Assembly (NCBI GenBank): GCA_023269635.1
Contig: JAHFPN010000001.1
Location: forward strand, 1-64,000
DNA: 64,000 nt
Reading direction: 5' to 3'
Origin: Hyphomicrobiales bacterium
GTDB taxonomy: Bacteria > Pseudomonadota > Alphaproteobacteria > Rhizobiales > Xanthobacteraceae
Positions 56,391 through 64,000 of this stretch are shown here, piece by piece (within the stretch, counting starts at the first letter, position 1; every line of letters begins with the position of its first letter). Made by a program: the position numbers and the translations under genes. Below the pieces are notes generated by a model. The model saw only the letters and a list, made by a program, of their open reading frames with translations. It made no database searches and was not told where the DNA came from.

Positions 56391-57566
56391 TCAGCGCCGG
56401 GTGCCCCGGCGCTCGCCGCGTTCCCAGGAAAGCGCGAACGTGTCGTCGGCGGCGCGGTTGACGCGCGCGCCGAACTTCAGGCTCTCCCGATCGACGGTCG
56501 CGCGAATGCTTTCGGCGTCTTCGGCCGAGGCGCGGTGCAGCCGAAACTGCCGCATTTGCAGTGGCACCAGGTCGAGTCCGAGAAGCTCCGCGCTCGCCTG
56601 GCTCAGCAGCGCGAAATACATGAGGCTCAGATCGCTCCGGAAATCCTCGATTCCGGCGATCCCTTCGTAATCGTTCAGGAAGTCGCCGCTTCCGTAGAGC
56701 ACGAGCCGATCTCGATAGACCTCGATCCCCAGCGGGTGATGGGATGAATGCCCGTGGACGATCGAGACCCCGGCGCGATCGATGAGGGCGTGGGCGAATT
56801 TCCGGTGCTCGTCCGGAATCTCGTATCCCCAGTTCGGACCCCAATGGATGGAAGCGACCACGACGTCTCCCGGCTTCCGGATCCGGCGAACCTGATCCGC
56901 CAGCGTATCGGCGGCAGAATCGGAAAGTTGCGGCAAGAAGTTCACGCCGGCGCGATCGCGCGTGGCCGCCCAGTCCGGCGGCGTGCCGCTCGTCACCGTG
57001 GCAAAGGCGAACGCGAGCACCCGGCCCTTGCCTTTGACCTCGAGGATCGCGGGCGCGCTCGCCGCGGCGATGTCGCGGCCGGCTCCGCAGCTCCGGATGT
57101 TGCTCCGCTTCAAGACCTCGAGCGTCTCGATCAGTCCGGCGCGTCCCCAATCCAGCACGTGGTTGTTGGCGAGGACGCAGCAGTCGATGCCGGCGGCGGT
57201 GAGGCAGCTGACATTCTCCGGGCTCATGCGATAGTTGATGCCCTTGCGGGCATGATCCTCGCTGCGGGTGATGCTGGTTTCCAAATTGATGATGCGGACA
57301 TCCGGCTGCGCGCGCGCCCATTGCTCGAGCGCCGCGCCCCATGGGTATGCGAATTCCGCGGGCCTCGGAATTGCGCCGTGCGCGCGCTCGGCGATCTCCA
57401 CGTAGCCGAGCGCCGAATCCATGTACCGCTCGTAGAGGCGCGGGTTCACGGGTTCGGGCAGGATCTGATCGATGCCGCGCCCGGTCATCACGTCGCCGCA
57501 GAGAAAGATGCGGATCGGGCTTGCCCGGCCCGCGTTTCCCTGATCGGTCGTATCGTCGGCGCTCAT
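56391..57566 (-). CDS. CapA/PgsA-family metallophosphoesterase-like protein
   Basis: A 391-residue PGA_cap (CapA) protein with IRIFLCGDVMTGRGID, IINLETSITRSE, CCVLANNHVLDWG, VASIHWGPNWGYE and VHGHSSHHPLGIE, which supply the binuclear metal-site residues. No signal or membrane anchor is seen, unlike poly-gamma-glutamate synthesis CapA, so polyglutamate export is unlikely here. ATG 57566 is preferred to a GTG at 57572. It is 36 bp downstream of dedA, last in the minus-strand run from 64 kb. Confidence 0.87.
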   Translation of the reverse strand: MSADDTTDQGNAGRASPIRIFLCGDVMTGRGIDQILPEPVNPRLYERYMDSALGYVEIAERAHGAIPRPAEFAYPWGAALEQWARAQPDVRIINLETSITRSEDHARKGINYRMSPENVSCLTAAGIDCCVLANNHVLDWGRAGLIETLEVLKRSNIRSCGAGRDIAAASAPAILEVKGKGRVLAFAFATVTSGTPPDWAATRDRAGVNFLPQLSDSAADTLADQVRRIRKPGDVVVASIHWGPNWGYEIPDEHRKFAHALIDRAGVSIVHGHSSHHPLGIEVYRDRLVLYGSGDFLNDYEGIAGIEDFRSDLSLMYFALLSQASAELLGLDLVPLQMRQFRLHRASAEDAESIRATVDRESLKFGARVNRAADDTFALSWERGERRGTRR

Positions 57567-57602
57567 GATCACCAGAACTCAAGCCCTCAAGCCGCGGCTT
57601 CG

Positions 57603-58298
57603 CTACGCGCCCCGCTTGGCCCGCGCGGCACCGATTGCGCGCCACAATAGCTTGCCCGCGATCCACAAGGCGATCGCGATGAGGACGTATCGCAAATTGA
57701 CCAGCGTCATCGCCGCGGCGCCAAGAAAATAGATGAGCGTGCTCCAGAACGTGATCCATAGGACGGTCGCGCCGACCGAAGCGAGTAGAAACGTTACCAA
57801 CGGGAGCCGCAGCACGCCGGCGGCGGTCGAGGTCAGCGAAGCCAGGTTCGCCTGCCAATAGGTCGCGAAAATCGCGCCGACGCCGTACCTCGCGACCCGC
57901 GACTGGGCTTTCTCCAAGGGCTCCCTCAATCCGAACGCGAGCAGCAGCCGGTACCAGCCGTATTTGCCGACGAAGAAATTGATCAGATACGCAGCGCACA
58001 ATCCGGTGGCGGCCATGGCTGCGACCTGGGCAAGCCGCAGCACGTCGTGCCCGGCCAGGATCAATCCGAGCACGATGACCATCGTTCCCGGGAAGTACCA
58101 GCCGACGAGCAACAGCCCCTCGAGCGCCGCGCCGATCAGCACCGTGACGAGGCCGTAGCGCTGAAAGAAATCTCTCGCGATCGGGATCAGGGTCTCTTCC
58201 GGAGGCAGGTCGAGCAGGATCCAGACCGCGTACAGCGAAAGCAAGATGCCGAACAACGCAACTGAAAGGCCGAGCAGATTCTTGGTGGAGCTCCGCAT
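57603..58298 (-). CDS. DedA-family membrane protein
   Basis: A 231-residue polytopic protein with the DedA (VTT) pattern: LEGLLLVGWYFPGTMVIVLG after the first segment, INFFVGKYGWYRLL, and the amphipathic R-bearing segment near FATYWQANLASLTSTAAGVLRLP. DedA proteins act in lipid-carrier recycling and membrane homeostasis. The ATG overlaps the upstream ATPase stop (TGATG), so it is coupled to it. Confidence 0.88.
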   Translation of the reverse strand: MRSSTKNLLGLSVALFGILLSLYAVWILLDLPPEETLIPIARDFFQRYGLVTVLIGAALEGLLLVGWYFPGTMVIVLGLILAGHDVLRLAQVAAMAATGLCAAYLINFFVGKYGWYRLLLAFGLREPLEKAQSRVARYGVGAIFATYWQANLASLTSTAAGVLRLPLVTFLLASVGATVLWITFWSTLIYFLGAAAMTLVNLRYVLIAIALWIAGKLLWRAIGAARAKRGA

Positions 58299-60874
58299 CA
58301 ATCAGGCTCGGTTACCGCGCGCCGGCTTCGGTTCAAGCGCGCGTAGAACCAGACCTTTGCTGTCTCGGTAACGAGCACATAGGCGATGACGATCAGCACG
58401 ATGACGCCGAGCAATCCCGGCGGCAACGGCACGAAGCTGAAGGCGGAGGCGAGCGGTCCGCTATAGGGAATGGCGAACGTGAGGCCGGCGATCACCGCCG
58501 AAATCCAGAACAACAGCGCGCTCGGCCTGCTCGAGAGCGCGGCCGCTTGCGTCCGCAGCACCAGCACGACGGCAACTTCCGTGAGCAGCGAAACCATGAA
58601 CCAGGCGGTCTGGAAATTCGGCTGATCGGCGCCGTACACGCCGAGCAGCACCCCGAAGGTCAGAAGATCGAAGATGGTGCTGATCAGGCCGAAGACGACC
58701 ATGAACGATCGGACGTCGCGCACGCTCCAGCGCTGGGCCGAGGCGATCCGTTGCGGGTCGACATTGTCGGTCGAGATCGCCACCGACGGCAGGTCGGAAA
58801 GAAAATTGTTGAGCAGGATTTGCTTGGCCGCGAGCGGAAAGAACGGCAGGAACGGCGTCATTAGCGCCATGCTCACCATGTTGCCGAAATTGGCGCTCGT
58901 GGTGATGCTTATGTACTTGAGCGTGTTCGCGAATGTGCGCCGGCCGTCTTCCACACCGCCGCGCAGCACATCGAGATCGGGTTTCAGCAGAATAATCTCC
59001 GCGCTTTCCCGCGCCACATCCACCGCCTGATCGACCGAAATGCCAACGTCGGCGGCGTGCAGGGCGGGCGCGTCGTTGATGCCGTCACCGAGGTAGCCGA
59101 CGGCGTGCCCGACCTGTTGCAGGGCTCTGACGATTCGCTCCTTCTGCTGCGGGTCCACCTCCACGAACAGATCGGTCCGGTCGGCGAGGTGCCAAAGCGA
59201 CTCGTCCTTGAGGTCGGCGATCTCCTTGCCGGTGAGCATCGACTTCGGGTCGAGACCGATGGACGCAGCGAGGTGCGCGGTGACGTACCGGTTGTCGCCG
59301 CTGATGATCTTGATGCGGATGCCGAGGCCGGCGAGGTCGCGGATCGTCTTCTCGATTCCGCGCTTGGGCGGATCGGAAAACAGGAGAAAGCCGACGAATG
59401 ACATTCCGCGCTCGTCGTCGCGCTCGTAATGCGGCTTCGCCTCGACGCGCTTGGTGGCGATGGCGAGGACTCGGAACCCTTCGGCGCCCTTCTGCCGGAA
59501 ATACTCCTCTAGGCGCTCACGTTCGGCCTGCGCGAGCGCGGACTCGACGTCCCCGCGGCTCACCATCGTGCAGGTGGCAAGCACGTTGTCGAAGGCGCCT
59601 TTGGTCACGATCAGATGCTTGCCGGGATCGCTCTCGTCGGTGGTGACGATGGTGAGGCGCTTGCGGGAGAAATCGTAGGGAATCTCATCGATCTTTCGTT
59701 GCCCAGCGGTCGAAAGGCCGAGTTTCTCTCCGGCGGCGACGATCGCGGCGTCGAGCGGGTTTTCGATCCCGGTCTCGAGGGAGGCATTGAGAAAGGCGAG
59801 GCGCTGCGCCTCGCTCGAGGGCCGCCCGTCCGGATCGACGACGCCGGTGAGCGCGATCACGCCCTCGGTCAGAGTTCCGGTCTTGTCGGTGCACAGCACA
59901 TCGATGCTGCCGAGGTTCTCGATCGCATCGAGGCGGCGAACGATCACGTGCTTACGCGCCATGGCGCGTGCGCCCGCCGACAGCGTGACGCTGACGATCG
60001 CCGGCAGCAGTTCCGGGGACAGTCCGACCGCGAGGGCGACGGCAAACAGCAGCGACTCGATCGTCGGCCTTCCGAGCACCTGATTGATGGTCAAGACGAA
60101 CAGGACCATCACGATCATCACCTGCAGCAGCAGGTAGCCGAACTGCCGTACGCCGCGCGCGAACTCGGTCTCGGGTGCCTGGGCGGCGATACGCGCGGCG
60201 ATGTTGCCGAATACGGTCCTGCGGCCAGTCTCGACCACCAGCACCGAAGCGGTTCCGCTCCGCACCGAGGTGCCCAGGAACACCGAGTTGGTGCGTGCGA
60301 GGAGCGCGGCATCGGTCACCGCGAGTCCGGGCCGCTTTTCGACCGGGAACGATTCGCCGGTCAGACTCGCCTCAACGACGAAGAAGTCCTTGGCCTCGAG
60401 CAGCAGGCCGTCCGCGGGGACGAGATTTCCCGCCGACAAGAGCACGACATCGCCCGGAACGATGCTGCTCGCCGGCACCGTCTGCGCCGCGCCGTCGCGA
60501 ATGACCCTCGCGCTCAGCGCGATGCGCTGTCGCAGCTCCGCAACGGCGGCGGAAGCGCGGTACTCCTGCGTGAAGCCAAGGAGCGTGCTGCCGAAAACGA
60601 CGATCAGGATGATCGAGGCGTCGCCCCAATCGCGAACGAAGAGCGAGATCGCCGCGCCAAAGACCAGGATCAGTACGAGGGGACTCTGGACCTGGCGGAG
60701 CAGCAGTCTGAGCGCCGAGACCCGCGACTGATCCTCGACGGTATTTTGACCGTGGCGCCGCAGCCGCTCGGCGGCCTCCGCGGCCGAGAGGCCGCGGGGG
60801 CTGGTGCCGAGATCAGCCATCACATCGGCGGCATTCCGGCTCCAATAGTCACCTTTGGGCGCAGCGGCTTGCAC
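58298..60874 (-). CDS. mgtA: MgtA-type P-type ATPase
   Basis: About 858 residues of a P3B-type ATPase that imports Mg2+. It has ten or so membrane segments, actuator loop LTGESFPVEK, phosphorylation motif DKTGTLTEG, KGAFDNVL nucleotide-binding segment, GDGINDAPAL hinge and the MgtA NFLSDLPSVAISTD in the C-terminal membrane part. The track start at 61054 would overlap carbamate kinase by 119 bp. GTG 60874, shortly before YWSRNAADVMADLGTSPRGLSAAEA, is preferred but lacks a strong ribosome site. Confidence 0.9.
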   Translation of the reverse strand: MQAAAPKGDYWSRNAADVMADLGTSPRGLSAAEAAERLRRHGQNTVEDQSRVSALRLLLRQVQSPLVLILVFGAAISLFVRDWGDASIILIVVFGSTLLGFTQEYRASAAVAELRQRIALSARVIRDGAAQTVPASSIVPGDVVLLSAGNLVPADGLLLEAKDFFVVEASLTGESFPVEKRPGLAVTDAALLARTNSVFLGTSVRSGTASVLVVETGRRTVFGNIAARIAAQAPETEFARGVRQFGYLLLQVMIVMVLFVLTINQVLGRPTIESLLFAVALAVGLSPELLPAIVSVTLSAGARAMARKHVIVRRLDAIENLGSIDVLCTDKTGTLTEGVIALTGVVDPDGRPSSEAQRLAFLNASLETGIENPLDAAIVAAGEKLGLSTAGQRKIDEIPYDFSRKRLTIVTTDESDPGKHLIVTKGAFDNVLATCTMVSRGDVESALAQAERERLEEYFRQKGAEGFRVLAIATKRVEAKPHYERDDERGMSFVGFLLFSDPPKRGIEKTIRDLAGLGIRIKIISGDNRYVTAHLAASIGLDPKSMLTGKEIADLKDESLWHLADRTDLFVEVDPQQKERIVRALQQVGHAVGYLGDGINDAPALHAADVGISVDQAVDVARESAEIILLKPDLDVLRGGVEDGRRTFANTLKYISITTSANFGNMVSMALMTPFLPFFPLAAKQILLNNFLSDLPSVAISTDNVDPQRIASAQRWSVRDVRSFMVVFGLISTIFDLLTFGVLLGVYGADQPNFQTAWFMVSLLTEVAVVLVLRTQAAALSSRPSALLFWISAVIAGLTFAIPYSGPLASAFSFVPLPPGLLGVIVLIVIAYVLVTETAKVWFYARLNRSRRAVTEPD

Positions 60875-60935
60875 GGCAATTCCAGAGCGGCTCCCGGCTA
60901 CTCGAGCCCCAGTCTGCCCGGCTGAACGGGCGCCG

Positions 60936-61844
60936 TCATCCCGTGCCCCCGACGATCGTCCCCGCAGCGCCGTCGAGGATGGCCTCGGCCTGTTCGATGG
61001 CGCCGATGCCCGCGGTTCCACCGGTGCGCTCGACGAAGCGGCAGGCCGCTTCAACCTTCGGGCCGATCGAGCCGGGCGCGAAGCTGAAGCTGCGAAGCTC
61101 CGCCGGCGTCGTGTGCCCGATCGGCCGGCCTTCGGACATCGGCCATCGCGTCCATACCGCGGAAACGTCGGTCAGCAGCAACAGAGCATCGGCGCGAATC
61201 TCTTCCGCGAGCAGCGCGGCGGAGTGATCCTTGTCGATTACGGCTTCGACGCCATGAAGGCCGCCATCGCTCGCAATAACCGGGATGCCGCCACCGCCCG
61301 CGCAAACGAGCACGATGCCGGACTCGACCAGCAGCTTGATCACGTTGATTTCGCGGATGCGTTTCGGTGCCGGCGAGGGAACTGCGCGGCGGTAGCCGCG
61401 GCCGTCCGCGACCAACGTCCAGGACGTCTGCGCCGCGAGCCGCCGCGCTTCGGCCTCGGCGTAGACCGGGCCGATCGGCTTGGTGGGATTGGCAAAAGCC
61501 GGGTCGGCCGCGTCGACTTCGACCTGCGTGATCAGGGTCGCGATCTCGCGGCCCGGCAGCTCGCTCGCGAGCGCCTCTTCGATCAGAAAGCCGATCATTC
61601 CTTCGCTTTCGGCGCCGAGCACGTCGAGCGGATAGGGCCGCACGTCGCGATAGGCCGCGGCTTGCAGCGCGAGCAGCCCGATTTGCGGGCCGTTGCCGTG
61701 CGTGATGACGACCCGATGCCGGCGGGCGATCGGCGCCACCGACTTCGCGACCGCGGAAAGCAGATTCCGCCGCTGCACGTCCGCTTCCAGCGGCTCGTTG
61801 CGGCGGAGCAGCGCGTTGCCGCCGAGCGCCATCACGACCAGCAT
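60936..61844 (-). CDS. arcC: Carbamate kinase
   Basis: A 302-residue amino-acid-kinase-fold enzyme forming ATP from carbamoyl phosphate. It shows MALGGNALL, THGNGPQIGLLALQ, KPIGPVYAEAEA, VCAGGGGIPVI, VIDKDHSAALLAEEI and SIGPKVEAACRFVE. Start ATG 61844 overlaps the upstream GTPase stop (TGATG). No arginine deiminase or ornithine carbamoyltransferase is nearby, so the carbamoyl phosphate source is unclear. Confidence 0.94.
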   Translation of the reverse strand: MLVVMALGGNALLRRNEPLEADVQRRNLLSAVAKSVAPIARRHRVVITHGNGPQIGLLALQAAAYRDVRPYPLDVLGAESEGMIGFLIEEALASELPGREIATLITQVEVDAADPAFANPTKPIGPVYAEAEARRLAAQTSWTLVADGRGYRRAVPSPAPKRIREINVIKLLVESGIVLVCAGGGGIPVIASDGGLHGVEAVIDKDHSAALLAEEIRADALLLLTDVSAVWTRWPMSEGRPIGHTTPAELRSFSFAPGSIGPKVEAACRFVERTGGTAGIGAIEQAEAILDGAAGTIVGGTG

Positions 61845-63223
61845 CAGCCTTTCCTCTCCTTCGGCCGGATTCGATCGACAAAGGCGTCGACCAAGGCGGA
61901 GAGCCTTGGCTCGCCGGTTTCGGCATATTCGTAGCGCGCCCGCACGACCGGCTTGTTCAGGCGAAGCAAGCGCGCGAGATCGACCGGAGTCGCCGCCACC
62001 ACCACGTCGGCGTCCGCGCCGTTGATCGTAGCCGCGAGCGCGGCAAGTTGCCCCTCGCCATAGCCGACCGCCGGCAACACGCGGCCGATGTGAGGGTAGG
62101 TCTTGAATATCGTCGCGATCTCCGGCACCGCCGAAATTCTGGGGTCGACGATTTCCGAAGCGCCAGCGGCGATCGCCGCGACGTGGCCGGCGCCATAACT
62201 CATACCGCCGTGTGTGATGGTCGGCCCGTCTTCGACCACGATCACCCGCCGTCCTTTCACGGCGCGCGCGTCGTCGAGCCGGATCGGCGAGGCCGCCTGC
62301 ACGATCGGTGCCCTGGCGTTGACCCTCCGGAGCTCTTGCATGGCGGTGCGAATGTCGTCCGCCGGTGCGGCGTCCACCTTGTTGATGACCAGCACATCGG
62401 CCATGCGCGCCACCGTCTCGCCGGGGTGGTGGGTCGCGATCTGGCGCGGCCGCAAGGCGTCGGCCACGGTGATATGGAGGCTCGGGCGGATGAACGGAAA
62501 ATCGTTGTTGCCGCCGTCCCAGACGATGATCTCCGCTTCCGCCTCCGCCCGGCGGAGGATTTCGGAATAATCCACGCCGGCGAAGACCACATTGCCCGCG
62601 GCGATGTGAGGCTCGTATTCCTCCCTTTCCTCCGCGGTGCAGTCGGCAGCATCGAGGTCGCCAAGCGACGCGAACCGCTGGACGGCTTCCCGCGCGAGAT
62701 CGCCATAGGGCATCGGGTGCCGCAGCACGGCGACGCGCAGGCCCCGCTCGCGCAGCCGGCGCGAGAGCCAGCGCGCGATCGGCGACTTGCCGCATCCGGT
62801 GCGCACGGCGGTGACCGCGATCACCGGCAACAATGCCGCCAGCATGGTGCGCTTCGGACCGAGGAGGACGAAATCGGCGCCGGTCGCGAGCGCGCGCGAG
62901 GCGAGATGCATCACCTGCTCGTGCGGAATGTCGCTGTAGGCGAAGACGACCTCATCGACCGCGTGCGCGCGGCATACTTCTTCGAGTCCTGCCTGCTCGA
63001 CGATGGGAATACCGTCGCGATAGAGCGCCCCCGCCAGTGACGGCGGATAGCGGCGGCCCGCGATACCCGGGATCTGCGCCGCGGTGAACGCGACGACTTC
63101 GCTTCGCGGATCGTCGCGGTAGACGAGATTGAAATTATGGAAGTCGCGGCCCGCCGCGCCGACGATGACCACCCGCCGCCGCGATTCCGGACGCTGTTCC
63201 GATCGTCCAGCCGCGGCCGTCAT
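61844..63223 (-). CDS. COG2403 GTPase, cyclic 2,3-diphosphoglycerate-synthetase-like
   Basis: A 459-residue P-loop protein. The N-terminal Rossmann-like part is VVIVGAAGRDFHNFNLVYRD; the central NTP-binding motif is VRTGCGKSPIARWL; then WDGGNNDFPFIRPSLHI and the nucleotide-base motif LVINKVD. COG2403 contains archaeal cyclic 2,3-diphosphoglycerate synthetase, but bacterial members are of unknown role and often neighbour carbamate kinase. ATG 63223. Translationally coupled to arcC, so the two probably act together. Confidence 0.87.
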   Translation of the reverse strand: MTAAAGRSEQRPESRRRVVIVGAAGRDFHNFNLVYRDDPRSEVVAFTAAQIPGIAGRRYPPSLAGALYRDGIPIVEQAGLEEVCRAHAVDEVVFAYSDIPHEQVMHLASRALATGADFVLLGPKRTMLAALLPVIAVTAVRTGCGKSPIARWLSRRLRERGLRVAVLRHPMPYGDLAREAVQRFASLGDLDAADCTAEEREEYEPHIAAGNVVFAGVDYSEILRRAEAEAEIIVWDGGNNDFPFIRPSLHITVADALRPRQIATHHPGETVARMADVLVINKVDAAPADDIRTAMQELRRVNARAPIVQAASPIRLDDARAVKGRRVIVVEDGPTITHGGMSYGAGHVAAIAAGASEIVDPRISAVPEIATIFKTYPHIGRVLPAVGYGEGQLAALAATINGADADVVVAATPVDLARLLRLNKPVVRARYEYAETGEPRLSALVDAFVDRIRPKERKG

Positions 63224-63232
63224 CTGGATCGC

Positions 63233-64000
63233 CTATCGTCTCGACGCCGAGGTTCGTGCCGTGGGCGGCCCTTCAACATGCCGCTGCTCTTCCTGCGCAT
63301 GCAAGCGGGCAATGCTGTTGACGACTTGGGCGACCTCGGAGTCGTCGAGCGGCGGGCGGCAGCGCACGCGGTTCCATGCGAGCAGCAATTCCAGCGCGAC
63401 TTCGGGATCGACGCCGTGCCACAGCAAATGGCCGGTGAGCGACGCGACGGTGGAATTGCGCTGGCCCTCCGGGACCCCTTCGTGCACGAGCCGTCGCCAA
63501 TCGGCGAGCGACCGGCCGGCGCGGGGCCCGTCCGGGAGCGCATAGAGCCAGCGCGGCAGCGGCGCGAGGGCGATCTGGTCGGGTGAATGGCCGGCGGCCC
63601 ATGCGTAGGGCCGGCCGCTCGGATGAATCGACGGTGGGGCGACGATATAGCCGCCATCGCCGCGCAGATCGATGCCTTGCGCGAGGCCCGCGCGGTTGCG
63701 CACGAGGCCGCCGGGATGGGTGAAGTAGAGATGCCTGCCGCCGCCGCCGGTCACGGCCTCGACCGTCGGCGGCAGGGTGCCGAAGCGCCGCTCGAGTGCA
63801 ATCAGCGAGTCGTCTCCGCCGTGCTTGGGATCGACGTCGAGCACGACGAGATTCGAAATCTCGCCGGTGACGACTCCGAGGTTGGCGTCGGGCCAGCGTC
63901 GGAACCAGTCGGCGATCTCGATCGCGGAGGCGTGGACGCTTTGAAACCCTTCCCAGCGGACGAGTGGTCTCTTCTCAAGGGGGCGCAGCGGCAGGACCGA
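63233..64000 (-). CDS. Bifunctional DNA primase/polymerase domain protein, N-terminus beyond window
   Basis: The frame runs off the window end. Reading past the track's GTG at 63844 upstream gives EKRPLVRWEGF...IADWFRRWPDANLGVVTG, followed by NLVVLDVDPKHGG with the metal-binding DVD. Then VTGGGGRHLYF, the GIDLRGDGGYIVAPPS catalytic segment and the C-terminal helical extension to residue 203 of the track ORF. This is the Prim-Pol (AEP) family, which makes primers and DNA, usually carried by plasmids, phages and integrative elements. It could be the edge of a mobile element at the right end. The GTPase start is nine bases downstream of its stop. Confidence 0.88.
   Translation of the reverse strand, partial: SVLPLRPLEKRPLVRWEGFQSVHASAIEIADWFRRWPDANLGVVTGEISNLVVLDVDPKHGGDDSLIALERRFGTLPPTVEAVTGGGGRHLYFTHPGGLVRNRAGLAQGIDLRGDGGYIVAPPSIHPSGRPYAWAAGHSPDQIALAPLPRWLYALPDGPRAGRSLADWRRLVHEGVPEGQRNSTVASLTGHLLWHGVDPEVALELLLAWNRVRCRPPLDDSEVAQVVNSIARLHAQEEQRHVEGPPTARTSASRR

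Noticed and set aside
56383-57999. 538-codon minus-strand ORF over capA and dedA
   Set aside because: Out-of-frame shadow of two genes with recognisable families.
60875-61054. Upstream ATG (61054) for the MgtA-type ATPase
   Set aside because: It would overlap carbamate kinase by 119 bp and add an Arg/Ser/Pro-rich tail lacking family similarity; GTG 60874 fits better.

Overview
The window looks like a piece of a high-G+C alphaproteobacterial chromosome, probably Hyphomicrobiales (Bradyrhizobium/Rhodoplanes/Pseudolabrys-like). That assignment is an inference from gene content: nitrate reductase, the aerobic-hybrid box benzoate pathway, many LIV-type ABC importers and FixK/FNR-type operators. 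Coding density is very high, overlapping ATGA/TGATG junctions are common, and I saw no rRNA, tRNA, CRISPR array or insertion sequence.

Layout. (1) 1-1.8 kb: end of a nar operon (narI, a parvulin PPIase, a small unknown protein). (2) 1.9-7.1 kb, minus strand: acetyl-CoA synthetase, 2-oxoacid dehydrogenase E1alpha, E1beta and E2, and an acyl carrier protein, joined by start/stop overlaps or short gaps. (3) 7.2-11.1 kb: three-gene Fe3+/polyamine-type ABC importer with a double-length permease. (4) 11.1-19.8 kb: gpsA, an SDR, boxB, boxC, an alpha/beta hydrolase and benzoate-CoA ligase on the minus strand, with the divergent regulator boxR. boxA and boxD are not in the window. (5) 19.8-31.9 kb: two LIV-type importers, the first with fused LivM-LivG. 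A MarR regulator and palindromic operator lie between them, and a feruloyl-CoA-synthase-like ligase ends the second. The binding-protein gene of the second importer is interrupted by an in-frame amber codon. (6) 32-43.7 kb: a third LIV-type importer intermixed with an unusual protein set: a 791-aa two-part exported protein, its split paralogue (379-aa exported protein plus the C-terminal half of an 879-aa membrane protein), and a small His-rich cupredoxin-like protein. (7) 43.7-49.3 kb: complete Dpp/Opp-type importer, then a Nudix hydrolase. (8) 50-64 kb: stress/low-oxygen type genes (PRPP-synthase-like, COG2187 kinase, hydrolase, phosphoribosyltransferase, PEBP, 2'-5' RNA ligase, Hsp20, solo HicA) interspersed with five TTGAC/T-N4-ATCAA-type sites. 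These are followed by a minus-strand run: prim-pol (partial), COG2403 GTPase, carbamate kinase, MgtA-type ATPase, DedA and CapA.

How it fits together. Regions 4-6 read as an aromatic-acid uptake and activation region: importers, CoA ligases, ring epoxidation and opening, and local regulators. Region 8 reads as a FixK/FNR-controlled low-oxygen response island, which fits with the nar genes at the other end. The strongest candidate for an undescribed system is the split/fused exported-protein family at 33.6-43.7 kb. The fused copy implies that the two halves work together, and the split copy adds a polytopic membrane domain and a cupredoxin-like partner.
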